From Bacteroidales bacterium (GTDB taxonomy: Bacteria > Bacteroidota > Bacteroidia > Bacteroidales > NBLH01), in assembly GCA_029210905.1 (NCBI GenBank), contig JARGGF010000109.1, positions 1 through 9,413 of the forward strand: DNA of 9,413 nucleotides. The letters are read 5' to 3'. Below are positions 1 through 7,243 of the stretch, in pieces (position 1 is the first letter of the stretch; every line of letters starts with the position of its first letter). A program made the translations under genes and the position numbers. The notes below the pieces were generated by a model that did not search any database, had not been told where the DNA came from, and worked only from the letters and a program-made list of their open reading frames with translations.

Positions 1-444
1 CAAATATCAAATGCTGCCGATGAAGCTATACTTTTAACATACAGCAACAATTCAATAAGAACCTGGAAAACAGACGCTGAATTTATCCGGCCAAAATGGG
101 GGATTTATCGAAGTTTAAATAATCCGGACGATTTGAGAGATGAAATTTTGTATTTTGCCAATTTCGTCATCACAGAAAGTAAAACTTCCGGTTTTTACAA
201 TCCCGGTGATAGAAAAAAGCCATTCATATTTCCAAATCCTGCCATTAATAATTTCGAGATAAATTATGATAAAACTCTGATAGAAAAATTATATCTATCA
301 GATTTAAATGGAAAAGTTGTTTTCTACAAATCCAATATCAAAAGTGAAGAAAAATTTAATATAGCTAATCTATCAAACGGTGTATATTTTGTTTGTTTCC
401 AGACACCTACAAAATTAATAAAAACAAAATTAGTGAAAAATTAA
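1..444 (+). CDS. C-terminal part of a secreted T9SS protein, probably a jelly-roll polysaccharide lyase (5' end outside window)
   Basis: The frame is open from the first base, so only the last 147 residues of a longer protein are visible. A start at the TTG near 133 would cut through a conserved block and is not real. Residues about 21-57 contain W-K-T-D, then P-K-W-G-I-Y-R-S-L, then L-R-D-E and F-A-N-F. In my memory this pattern ends the catalytic domain of heparinase I-like concanavalin-fold lyases (Pfam PF14099 type), whose last strands carry a K-x-G-I-Y-R motif. From about residue 73 a T9SS type A sorting domain follows: F-P-N-P-A near its start, L-S-D-L-N-G-K in the middle, L-S-N-G-V-Y-F near the end, and a basic finish. 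The protein is therefore expected to cross the outer membrane and be released or anchored at the surface. It converges on the PL6 gene with a 37-base gap, T-rich but without a clear hairpin. The sorting domain is secure; the lyase assignment is tentative because the active site is not in view. Confidence 0.75.
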   Translation, partial: QISNAADEAILLTYSNNSIRTWKTDAEFIRPKWGIYRSLNNPDDLRDEILYFANFVITESKTSGFYNPGDRKKPFIFPNPAINNFEINYDKTLIEKLYLSDLNGKVVFYKSNIKSEEKFNIANLSNGVYFVCFQTPTKLIKTKLVKN

Positions 445-481
445 TTCGCTTTTTTTAGACTTTTCTCTTACTGGTCAATCC

Positions 482-2266
482 TTATTTTTTAATAAAAACC
501 AAAGATTTGCTAAAATTTAATTTTCCTTTAAGACCGAGAATGTATATACCTGAATTTAGACCTGTTAAATCAACTTTATAATCCTCAAACTCATTATTTA
601 AATCATAAATTTTTAGTAATTTGCCTTCGGTATCATAAATAGTTACCTTTTTTATTTCTTTACCAGGATCTTCCAGAATAATCTGATCCGATGCCGGATT
701 AGGATAAATTTTAAACGAAGTTTTTAAAGTTGAATTTGTATCTCTACAACCTGTAGTTGCTGAATTTATAACCCCTACTTTTACACCAACATCATTTATT
801 GTATAAGGCAAAAACGTGCCATTTGAATTAAATTCCTCAGCTCCTGCATCAGGATCAGTATCACGGTTGCCATCGAGAATATCTTTTGAAATGGTGAAAT
901 CGGTTAATGTAACAGCATATCCAATAGCCTCACTATTCTGAATGATTCTTTCAAACAGACCATCAGAACTACTTAAATTATTATTGGTCTCCAGATTTTC
1001 AGCAGTACTGAAGCCAGACCACCAATTACCCCCCTTTTTTATGTTTCCATTGATGATATTTGTCCCTGATGGAGCTGCACCAATTAAAGCTGCTTCATCG
1101 CAATCAATCATAATATTATTTGCAATTTCAAGGTTTCTGGGCTCATATTCTCTGCCACTATCATTGGGTCCAATCCAGATGCCCTTATCGCAATTAACAA
1201 TGGTATTGTTGGCAACAAGATTGTCTTCACAGATAGCATAACTACTTAATATTCCATCAATTACAAAATCAGCATCACCTTTAAACAGGTTAATAGCTCC
1301 GACCACTTTGCTGCCCCCGGTGTTTAAATCCTGGAAATAGTTATTATAAATTTTGTGGTCACTATCGATTACTCTTACTCCTCCACTTTTTGAAATGTTT
1401 TCGCCAAAAAAGAAATTTCCATAAACTTCGCAATTGGTTCCATGTCTTAAAGTTAAGGTTCCCACGCATTTTCGAAAAGTGTTATTATAATATTTGTTTT
1501 TATTGGATTTATTAGAGATAATTTCAGCCTCTCCATCCCAGTTATAGAAAAAATTATCATATATTCTGCAACTGGCATCAGTCAAAGAAGTTCCACTGTA
1601 TCCAATTCTTATGGCATCCTGATCATTCAATACACTGCTCCCACTGATTATTGGAACACGATTTGCAAAATAATTATGATGAATTAAGGTACGGTTTTCA
1701 ATAGCATCGTTGCGCTCTACAGTAATGCAATTACCTACACCTTTTTTATTAATAAATGTGCAGTTTGCAATTTCATTGTCCTGTCCATAAACTCTCACCC
1801 ACTTTAATACCTCAGTTTCATGCGCAACTGATTGATTAAAAGCATCAAATTTTATATTTTTAATTTTACAGTTATTGCACCAATCTGATGAACTTGTACC
1901 TGATCTAAATTCAATTACCCCCTCATCAATCAAATTATCAGGAACCTCATTGCCCCCAAAAGAAAAGCCCTCGAAATAAATATAATTTCCTCCAAGTTTT
2001 ACCTGAGAATTCCCAGTAAGCAATACATTTCCGGCTGTTTCGGCCATAATTACAATTGGAAGATCTGATGTTCCGTTTCCCTTTAAAATAACTGCTAAAT
2101 CAGAATAGGGACTATTTCCACTTTCTATTAAAATAGTGTCGCCTGCACCAATATTTGCTATGGCATTATTAAGGCTGGTCTGGCTATTTACCCTGGTAAT
2201 TTGGGCACCCAAGCTGAAAACTGAATGAATAAAAAGCAGCAGGAAAATATATCGAATTCTCATCAT
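482..2266 (-). CDS. Secreted family 6 polysaccharide lyase (alginate lyase / chondroitinase B type) with T9SS sorting domain
   Basis: This 594-residue enzyme should cleave uronic-acid polymers by beta-elimination outside the cell. A signal peptide covers residues 1 to about 21 (hydrophobic stretch, then S-L-G-A-Q). Residues about 25-500 form a right-handed parallel beta-helix, visible as repeated N-N-x-F / N-N-x-I turns. PL6 landmarks are intact: E246 and E248 (G-E-A-E-I-I) as calcium ligands, K253 in S-N-K-S as base and R274 in L-R-H-G as acid. The 21-residue spacing from K to R equals that of Pedobacter chondroitinase B (K250, R271). N214 is the likely third calcium ligand. Residues about 517-594 are a type A sorting domain (I-Y-P-N-P-A-S, then L-N-S-G-I-Y). 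Two adjacent ATG codons open the frame; the first is used here. Alginate is the likeliest substrate given marine-type PL6 relatives and a neighbouring PKD lipoprotein, but dermatan sulfate cannot be excluded. It lies 91 bases downstream of the lipoprotein gene, across a hairpin. Confidence 0.93.
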   Translation of the reverse strand: MMRIRYIFLLLFIHSVFSLGAQITRVNSQTSLNNAIANIGAGDTILIESGNSPYSDLAVILKGNGTSDLPIVIMAETAGNVLLTGNSQVKLGGNYIYFEGFSFGGNEVPDNLIDEGVIEFRSGTSSSDWCNNCKIKNIKFDAFNQSVAHETEVLKWVRVYGQDNEIANCTFINKKGVGNCITVERNDAIENRTLIHHNYFANRVPIISGSSVLNDQDAIRIGYSGTSLTDASCRIYDNFFYNWDGEAEIISNKSNKNKYYNNTFRKCVGTLTLRHGTNCEVYGNFFFGENISKSGGVRVIDSDHKIYNNYFQDLNTGGSKVVGAINLFKGDADFVIDGILSSYAICEDNLVANNTIVNCDKGIWIGPNDSGREYEPRNLEIANNIMIDCDEAALIGAAPSGTNIINGNIKKGGNWWSGFSTAENLETNNNLSSSDGLFERIIQNSEAIGYAVTLTDFTISKDILDGNRDTDPDAGAEEFNSNGTFLPYTINDVGVKVGVINSATTGCRDTNSTLKTSFKIYPNPASDQIILEDPGKEIKKVTIYDTEGKLLKIYDLNNEFEDYKVDLTGLNSGIYILGLKGKLNFSKSLVFIKK

Positions 2267-2278
2267 CTAATGTAAATT

Positions 2279-2320
2279 AAAAAAAAACAGAAAAAGACCC
2301 TGGTCCGTCAACCAGGATCT
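2279..2320 (-). terminator. Rho-independent terminator or attenuator between the PKD lipoprotein and PL6 genes
   Basis: On the minus strand AGATCCTGGT pairs with ACCAGGGTCT (2311-2320 with 2295-2304), a ten-pair stem with one G-U pair and a six-base loop. It is followed by TTTTT, a short break, and another run of Ts reaching to within about 15 bases of the PL6 start codon. The form is that of an intrinsic terminator for the lipoprotein gene. Because PL6 is on the same strand immediately after it and no convincing separate promoter is visible in the gap, partial read-through (attenuation) is as likely as full termination. Confidence 0.8.
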
Positions 2321-2357
2321 CCAATCATAATCAAATAAAATAACCTAAATTTTTATG

Positions 2358-3425
2358 CTAATTCATCTCTACATAATCAACACGAGCTTCAACCTGGCCA
2401 GTTGCTCTTAAATCATAGTCATAATATAATCTAATTACAACTTCGCTATTTGCTCCTGTATTAAAATCGCCATTAAAATTGTTCCAGATTTTATTTGCAG
2501 TAGCGGTAGTAGAAATCGTTCCTAATACTACACCACGATCTGCTCCGCCGTTTACAACTGTTTCTATAGTGCCAACAATGGCTCCGGTTTCACCATCAGT
2601 ACCTCCAACATGTTTTTGATAGACCCAAAAACTTAAATTATAATCCTCTCCCGGCGACACAGCAACTACCTGATAAACATGATCACCATCACCGGAAGCA
2701 TTATCATCGTCATTAAGTTTTGATGATTTACCATCTGTGTCATCCAAATCATAAGAGTCGCTGCTGTTGGCAATGCTGCAATGTACTGTATTCCAACCAC
2801 CATTATTTACATTATGATCCCAGTCCAGTATAATAGCTTCTAATTTTGCAGCTGTCATAAAAGTAGCTGAAGCAGTGTTTTCATCGGTTCCATCAATGGC
2901 TGTAAGTGTTACAGTATATTCATCCACATCTGCATAGGTATGGGTTGGGTTCTCTTCAGTACTTGTATTTCCATCACCAAAATCCCATAAATAGCTGCTT
3001 GCATTTGCGGAGGTATTTGTAAAGGTAACTATCTTTTTATCTACCACATAGGTGAATGAAGCCAGCGGAAATCCAACTGCAATTTCTTCAGAATAGACAT
3101 CCGAAACCCCATTACCATCAGAAACCGTAAGTGTTGCAGTGAATTTACCTTTTGTACTATAAGTATGCGCTACTCCGGTTTCATCCGTACTACTACTTCC
3201 GTCGCCAAAATCCCACAAATAACTAATTGCATCTTCCGATTCATTGGTAAAACTAACAGCTAAACCATCAAGAACATATGAATAGGCTGCTGAGGGAGGG
3301 TTTGAGTCTTCTTCTAATATGTAAGTGTAGTCCTCTTCATCGCAGGCTGTAAACATTACCATAAAGGCCAACAGCACGGCTGACCACCTTAAATTTTTAA
3401 TCCATTTACTTTTTTTTATTTCCAT
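2358..3425 (-). CDS. Surface lipoprotein with two PKD domains and a C-terminal carbohydrate-binding-like domain
   Basis: The 355-residue product starts with a lipoprotein signal: basic N-terminus, hydrophobic stretch 15-24, then F-T-A-C with the lipid-anchor cysteine at C28. The next residues are D-E-E-D, matching the acidic export signal that sends Bacteroidota lipoproteins to the outside of the outer membrane. PKD domain 1 spans about 44-117 and PKD 2 about 121-191; each carries the hallmark W-D-F-G-D-G (71-76 and 147-152) followed by a H-T-Y strand. Residues about 195-355 form a further beta-rich, aromatic-containing domain with a very acidic Asp/Asn/Gly stretch at 226-248, suggestive of calcium binding. 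I do not recognise it as a named family; a jelly-roll glycan-binding module is my inference. No catalytic motif is visible. PKD lipoproteins of this sort sit beside SusC/SusD and lyase genes in alginate loci of marine Bacteroidota, so a role in holding the polymer at the cell surface is likely. A promoter candidate and repeat cluster lie directly upstream. Confidence 0.85.
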   Translation of the reverse strand: MEIKKSKWIKNLRWSAVLLAFMVMFTACDEEDYTYILEEDSNPPSAAYSYVLDGLAVSFTNESEDAISYLWDFGDGSSSTDETGVAHTYSTKGKFTATLTVSDGNGVSDVYSEEIAVGFPLASFTYVVDKKIVTFTNTSANASSYLWDFGDGNTSTEENPTHTYADVDEYTVTLTAIDGTDENTASATFMTAAKLEAIILDWDHNVNNGGWNTVHCSIANSSDSYDLDDTDGKSSKLNDDDNASGDGDHVYQVVAVSPGEDYNLSFWVYQKHVGGTDGETGAIVGTIETVVNGGADRGVVLGTISTTATANKIWNNFNGDFNTGANSEVVIRLYYDYDLRATGQVEARVDYVEMN

Positions 3426-3459
3426 AACTAAAGTTTTAAGTTTTACTATTGCACCTTAT

Positions 3460-3498
3460 TGGGCGACCAGCAATGTTTGACCAATGACTGGTCGACCA
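3460..3498. promoter_or_regulatory. Cluster of three TGnnYGACCA repeats, putative operator
   Basis: Reading the plus strand, TGGGCGACCA (3460-3469), TGTTTGACCA (3474-3483) and TGGTCGACCA (3489-3498) occur in 39 bases, starting 14 and 15 bases apart. The third is a perfect ten-base palindrome; the other two keep the GACCA half exactly and vary in the left half. The cluster lies just downstream of the predicted start point of the lipoprotein gene, in its leader, where a bound repressor would block transcription. The palindrome resembles FadR-type GntR sites (TGGT, spacer, ACCA) but is one base shorter; a LacI-type protein is also possible. The protein that binds here is not in the window as far as can be seen. 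Confidence 0.55.
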
Positions 3499-3510
3499 AT
3501 TTTCACAAAA

Positions 3511-3542
3511 CAATTTTACGAATAAATTGCTTTATATCCAAA
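3511..3542 (-). promoter_or_regulatory. Predicted Bacteroidota-type promoter for the PKD lipoprotein gene
   Basis: On the minus strand TTTG (3539-3542) is followed after exactly 20 bases by TAAAATTG (3511-3518), which matches the Bacteroidota -7 element TAnnTTTG at seven of eight positions. Transcription would begin around 3502-3507, giving a leader of about 80 bases that contains the three-repeat cluster. A second seven-of-eight match (TTGTTTTG) overlaps it a few bases downstream but lacks a spaced upstream box. The call rests on motif and spacing only. Confidence 0.5.
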
Positions 3543-3721
3543 AAATAATCAAAAAATATTAAACAAATGGTGTTACTTGCCTGATTATATGATATTTAGG
3601 AAGCTGCTTTTGCGTAATCTAACTTGAAACTTTTAACCGTAAATTCATCTGATATTTGAATTGCTTATTGAATAAGAAGTAATAATAGTGTTTGCCTTTT
3701 CTAAAAGTTGAATTTTATACC

Positions 3722-3754
3722 AACAAAAAACCCTGAATAAATCATCCAGGGTTT
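3722..3754 (-). terminator. Rho-independent terminator of the tricorn protease gene
   Basis: On the minus strand, 23 bases past the stop codon, AAACCCTG (3747-3754) pairs with CAGGGTTT (3728-3735) around an 11-base loop. The run of six Ts that begins in the second arm (3725-3730) completes a normal intrinsic terminator. It supports a transcript end for the protease gene before the lipoprotein promoter. Confidence 0.8.
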
Positions 3755-3777
3755 ATATTAATTTGAGATTAGCTAAA

Positions 3778-6700
3778 TTACTTTTTGTTTAATCCCTTTG
3801 AGGTCCTGTCTTCAAGTGGTGGCGCCGGGGTCATTTTTGGAGGATGAATTTTTAATAACTTAAGTACCTCATCCACAACTTTTTCCATTTGTGGATCTCT
3901 TCCAGTAACCAAAATATTTGGATCATCCCAAACTTCAATATCCGGGCTCACCCCTTCTCCTTCCCAGAACCAATGTCCATCATTGTCATAAAGTCGAGCA
4001 CCTGGAACGGTAATTCCTCCTCCATCAATTAAGCGATGACCTGTTGCAGGTCCCACAAGGATACCAAGCGTCCTTTCACCGACAATGGGCCCTGCTTTTA
4101 ATTCCTGAAATGCCCAGGGGAGCCCGTCACCACCAGAACCTGCCCAACCATTTATCAGCATCCCCATGGGTCCGGTATTTGTTTTAATTGGGTATTGATG
4201 ATCTTTTCCATGCCGCCAATGTAAATTATAAACCACTGGTCTCTGCAGAAGTTCCAGAAAACGATCGGCTAACTGACCACCTCCATTAAATCGCTCATCA
4301 ATAATAAATCCTTTTTTATCCAGTTGTCCGTAGAACATACTCACCAGCTCCAACTGTCCCTGACTGGAAGTATTTGACATATAAACATAACCTAATTGTC
4401 CGTTTGATAATTTATCAACCATCTTCCGGTTGTTTTCAATCCATTCTAAATATCGGAGCTGAACTTCTTCCCCTTCGTCTAAACATTTGACTACAAAATT
4501 TTTAGCATCAGAAATATTCCCGGTTTTACTTATTGAAAGTAATATCGTTTTACCATCAAGTCCTTCAAAAGCTGCATATGGATCTTTATTAGGATCCAGA
4601 TTAATCCCATTTACAGATAAAATATAATCACCTTCGTTCACAGCTACGCCTGGTAAATCAAATGGTGAACGCACTTCTGTATTCCAGATTGCAGGGCGAA
4701 CAACTCGTTTGATTTGAAATTTATTATCTTTAAGTGCCCAGTCTATCCCCAGAAATCCTGTGCCAATGGCAGGGCTATCCTCAACATCTCCTCCAAAAGT
4801 ATAGGTGTGTCCGGCACTTAATTCGGCAGAAAGGTTTGATTGAATATTGGTAACATCCCATCTTGTGCGGGCATCGTCAATAAGTGCACCATAACGATCT
4901 TTTAATGCGTTCCAGTCAACCTGTTGCATGTTAGGATCATAAAAAAAGTCGCGGTAACGCCTCCAGGTATCCAAAAAGATTTGTTGCCATTCCTGTTTAG
5001 GTATAAGATTCATTACCAAGCCACTTGTTGGGATGGGCTCATCAATTTTTTGTTTTTCGGCTGGTTTAATAATCCCGTATTTTCCCTGACTACTTACTAA
5101 AAAAGATTCCCCATCAGCCGTTAATTCAACATTCCGAACATCTGACATTATTTCATTTTCTTTCCGTTTTTCAAAATCATAAAAATACAGGGAGGCTGAT
5201 CTTTCACCTGAACCAGTGTTTGGATTTTTTAGAAACGCCAATTTATCCTTAAAAGAGTATAAGGCAGCAAAATTACCTGCTTTAGGTGGCAAAATTACCA
5301 ACCTGGCTTCGAAATTGTCAAAATCAATTTTTACATCAACTTTTGATTCCTCTTTAGCTGATTTTTCATCCTTTTTATCTTTACTCTTTTTCTTATCTTC
5401 CTTATTTTCATCTTTTTTATCTTTGATTGCAAGCTCATCGTTTTTTACCATCAAAAGAGAAGGTACAGCTTTTGTCAAACTGATGGATGCTATTTCAGTA
5501 GAATTCGGATAAACCCAGGTTCCATCACCCAGATCGGAATAGGTTGCCGACATATTCCTGTTGGTTAAATAAAAAAGGTATTTTCCATCCGTACTGAAGA
5601 TTGGATAAGTATCTTCATAAAAACCACTGGTTACCTGGTGAATTTTATTTGCTACCACATCATAAATAAAAATGGCATTATTGGCATTATCAAGTCCTTG
5701 GGTAAATGCTAACCATTTAGAATCTGGCGACCATGAAATCTGATAACCAAACCTGCCTCCATGACCTGTGTTCCACCTGGTATTTCCAGCAGTTGTCAAT
5801 TCGCCAGAAGAAATATCCAATATAAAAATGGTATTGGTTTCATCAATAAACGACAGTTTTTTACTATCGGGCGACCAAAATAATTTGTATCCTAAACCCT
5901 TCCCTCTGTTGGTAAGCTTTTTTGCTTTTGTTTTCCCATCAGCAGCTTCCATATATATCTCATATTCACCGGATTTATCGCTCCAGTAGACAATATTTTT
6001 TCCATCAGGCGACCAGGAAGGATTTTGGTCAAAAGCTCCACTGGATTGTGTCATGTTTAACACATAACCTTCTTTAACAGGTACGTTAAACAGCTCCCCC
6101 CTTGCTTCGAAAACTATTCGTTTGCCTTCGGGTGATGCCGTTGCATTGCTTATATTTTTGCTTACATCGGTTGATTTAGGTATTTCAACCGATAAATCGC
6201 TAATTACATTAACTTTTACTTCATTATATTTCTGACTGGTTAAATCCATCAAATACAACTTGCCCCCTGCCTCAAATACGACATCAGAGTTTCCTGCAGC
6301 CATATATGAAATGTCAAAATCTTCAATATTAGTAAGTTGTGTGGAAGTTTTGGTTTTTGTATCATAAACCCAGATGTTTAAGCGCATATTTTCTGCCCTG
6401 TCAGATAAAAAATACACTTTGTCCCCAACCCATGCAGGTTTTCCATCGGTGGCATGATTATTTGTAATATTTTCTGCAGTATTATTTACAAGATCGTAAA
6501 TTATGATATCTGAGGCAAGTCCGCCCCGGTATCGTTTAAAGGGGTAACCTTCAGTAATTTTGGTAATATAGGCCAAATGACTTCCATCAGGCGAATAACT
6601 AGCCAACTCACCGTAAGGGATTTTCAATTTTTCAGGCAGTCCACCATTTTTGCTAACAAGATAAAATTGTCGGAATGATTGCCTGCCACTTTCTCTGCCT

Positions 6701-7071
6701 GATGCAAATAAAATATGTTCGCCATCAGGGTGCCAGTCAACCATCCTGTCGTAAAAAGACTGGTAAGTAATTCGGTTAGGAAGACCTCCGCTTGCAGGGA
6801 TCACATAAATATCCCTATTCCCGTTATAATGAGCAGTATAGGCAATTGATTTTCCGTCGGGAGAGAATCGAGGCCAGGATTCCTCTCCTAATGAATGAGT
6901 AAGTTGGATGGCAGTACCACCATTTTTAGGCATTACCCAAATATCGCCGCCATAAACAAATGTAATCTGGCTGTCGGAAACATCCATATAACTCATTAAT
7001 TTGGCATTAATTTGAGCGTAGGAGTTGTAAAAAAAGCATAATGCTCCTAATAGTAATAATATTTTTTTCAT
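3778..7071 (-). CDS. Tricorn-type S41 family serine protease, exported
   Basis: This 1097-residue protein is a full-length member of the tricorn protease homologues widespread in Bacteroidota, expected to degrade peptides in the periplasm or outside. A signal peptide covers residues 1-20 (ending Y-A-Q). Residues about 25-505 carry PD40/WD40-like propeller repeats with S-P-D-G or close variants near 70, 114, 160, 313, 354, 400, 448 and 493. A highly charged Lys/Asp/Glu linker (about 543-578) precedes a second beta-rich segment, then the tricorn core helical domain (about 690-755), a PDZ domain (about 765-850) and the S41 catalytic domain (about 890-1050). The likely catalytic set is H755 in S-A-G-H-T-Y, S979 in G-W-A-G-S-G-G-D and E1037 in W-E-G-E-G-V-S-P-D, all present, so the enzyme looks active. 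The ATG at 7069-7071 is chosen because the signal peptide follows at once. It has its own terminator and lies 172 bases after the regulator gene. Tricorn factor genes are not normally part of glycan loci; its role is probably general peptide turnover. Confidence 0.93.
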   Translation of the reverse strand: MKKILLLLGALCFFYNSYAQINAKLMSYMDVSDSQITFVYGGDIWVMPKNGGTAIQLTHSLGEESWPRFSPDGKSIAYTAHYNGNRDIYVIPASGGLPNRITYQSFYDRMVDWHPDGEHILFASGRESGRQSFRQFYLVSKNGGLPEKLKIPYGELASYSPDGSHLAYITKITEGYPFKRYRGGLASDIIIYDLVNNTAENITNNHATDGKPAWVGDKVYFLSDRAENMRLNIWVYDTKTKTSTQLTNIEDFDISYMAAGNSDVVFEAGGKLYLMDLTSQKYNEVKVNVISDLSVEIPKSTDVSKNISNATASPEGKRIVFEARGELFNVPVKEGYVLNMTQSSGAFDQNPSWSPDGKNIVYWSDKSGEYEIYMEAADGKTKAKKLTNRGKGLGYKLFWSPDSKKLSFIDETNTIFILDISSGELTTAGNTRWNTGHGGRFGYQISWSPDSKWLAFTQGLDNANNAIFIYDVVANKIHQVTSGFYEDTYPIFSTDGKYLFYLTNRNMSATYSDLGDGTWVYPNSTEIASISLTKAVPSLLMVKNDELAIKDKKDENKEDKKKSKDKKDEKSAKEESKVDVKIDFDNFEARLVILPPKAGNFAALYSFKDKLAFLKNPNTGSGERSASLYFYDFEKRKENEIMSDVRNVELTADGESFLVSSQGKYGIIKPAEKQKIDEPIPTSGLVMNLIPKQEWQQIFLDTWRRYRDFFYDPNMQQVDWNALKDRYGALIDDARTRWDVTNIQSNLSAELSAGHTYTFGGDVEDSPAIGTGFLGIDWALKDNKFQIKRVVRPAIWNTEVRSPFDLPGVAVNEGDYILSVNGINLDPNKDPYAAFEGLDGKTILLSISKTGNISDAKNFVVKCLDEGEEVQLRYLEWIENNRKMVDKLSNGQLGYVYMSNTSSQGQLELVSMFYGQLDKKGFIIDERFNGGGQLADRFLELLQRPVVYNLHWRHGKDHQYPIKTNTGPMGMLINGWAGSGGDGLPWAFQELKAGPIVGERTLGILVGPATGHRLIDGGGITVPGARLYDNDGHWFWEGEGVSPDIEVWDDPNILVTGRDPQMEKVVDEVLKLLKIHPPKMTPAPPLEDRTSKGLNKK

Positions 7072-7243
7072 AAAGTATATTTTATAAGGTTTTGAGAACT
7101 ACTAAGATAGGAAAAATAAAGTTAATGTAAAGAATACTTATTGAAGAAAAAGAGTGCTTCATTTCTGAATGATTGACTATAAGTGCGATTGGGCCTATTA
7201 GTAATATGCCGGGTTTGAATAATAAGCCTTACTTAGCATACTA

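Larger units (their letters stand above)
3426..3777. other. 352-base intergenic region: promoter and repeat cluster at one end, protease terminator at the other
   Basis: There is no credible gene here; all frames on both strands are broken by frequent stops. The part next to the lipoprotein gene (3460-3542) holds the promoter candidate and the TGnnYGACCA repeats described separately. The part next to the protease gene (3722-3754) holds its terminator. The AT-rich middle (about 3543-3720) shows no hairpin, repeat, tRNA or gene remnant that I can support. The long gap and terminator argue that the protease gene and the lipoprotein-PL6 pair are separate transcription units. Confidence 0.7.

Noticed and set aside
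471..481. CTGGTCAATCC in the convergent gap as a further operator copy
   Set aside because: Only one half-site matches, and it lies between two gene ends where an operator would have no promoter to control.
942..1241. Open frame of 99 codons on the plus strand
   Set aside because: It lies wholly inside the PL6 coding sequence on the opposite strand, and its product shows no domain or signal; it is a shadow of the real gene.
2332..2339. TTTATTTG on the minus strand as a -7 promoter element for PL6
   Set aside because: It misses the essential A of TAnnTTTG, has no TTTG about 20 bases upstream, and would place the terminator hairpin inside the transcript.
5216..5512. Open frame of 98 codons on the plus strand, rich in Ser, Leu and Phe
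   Set aside because: It is the antisense reading of the Lys/Asp/Glu-rich linker of the protease; the low-complexity hydrophobic product is a by-product of AAA/GAA codons.
7072..7243. Promoter or terminator between the regulator and protease genes
   Set aside because: The nearest promoter match (TATCTTAG with TTTA 18 bases upstream) is weak, and possible stems near 7205-7245 are short, bulged and lack a U-tract.
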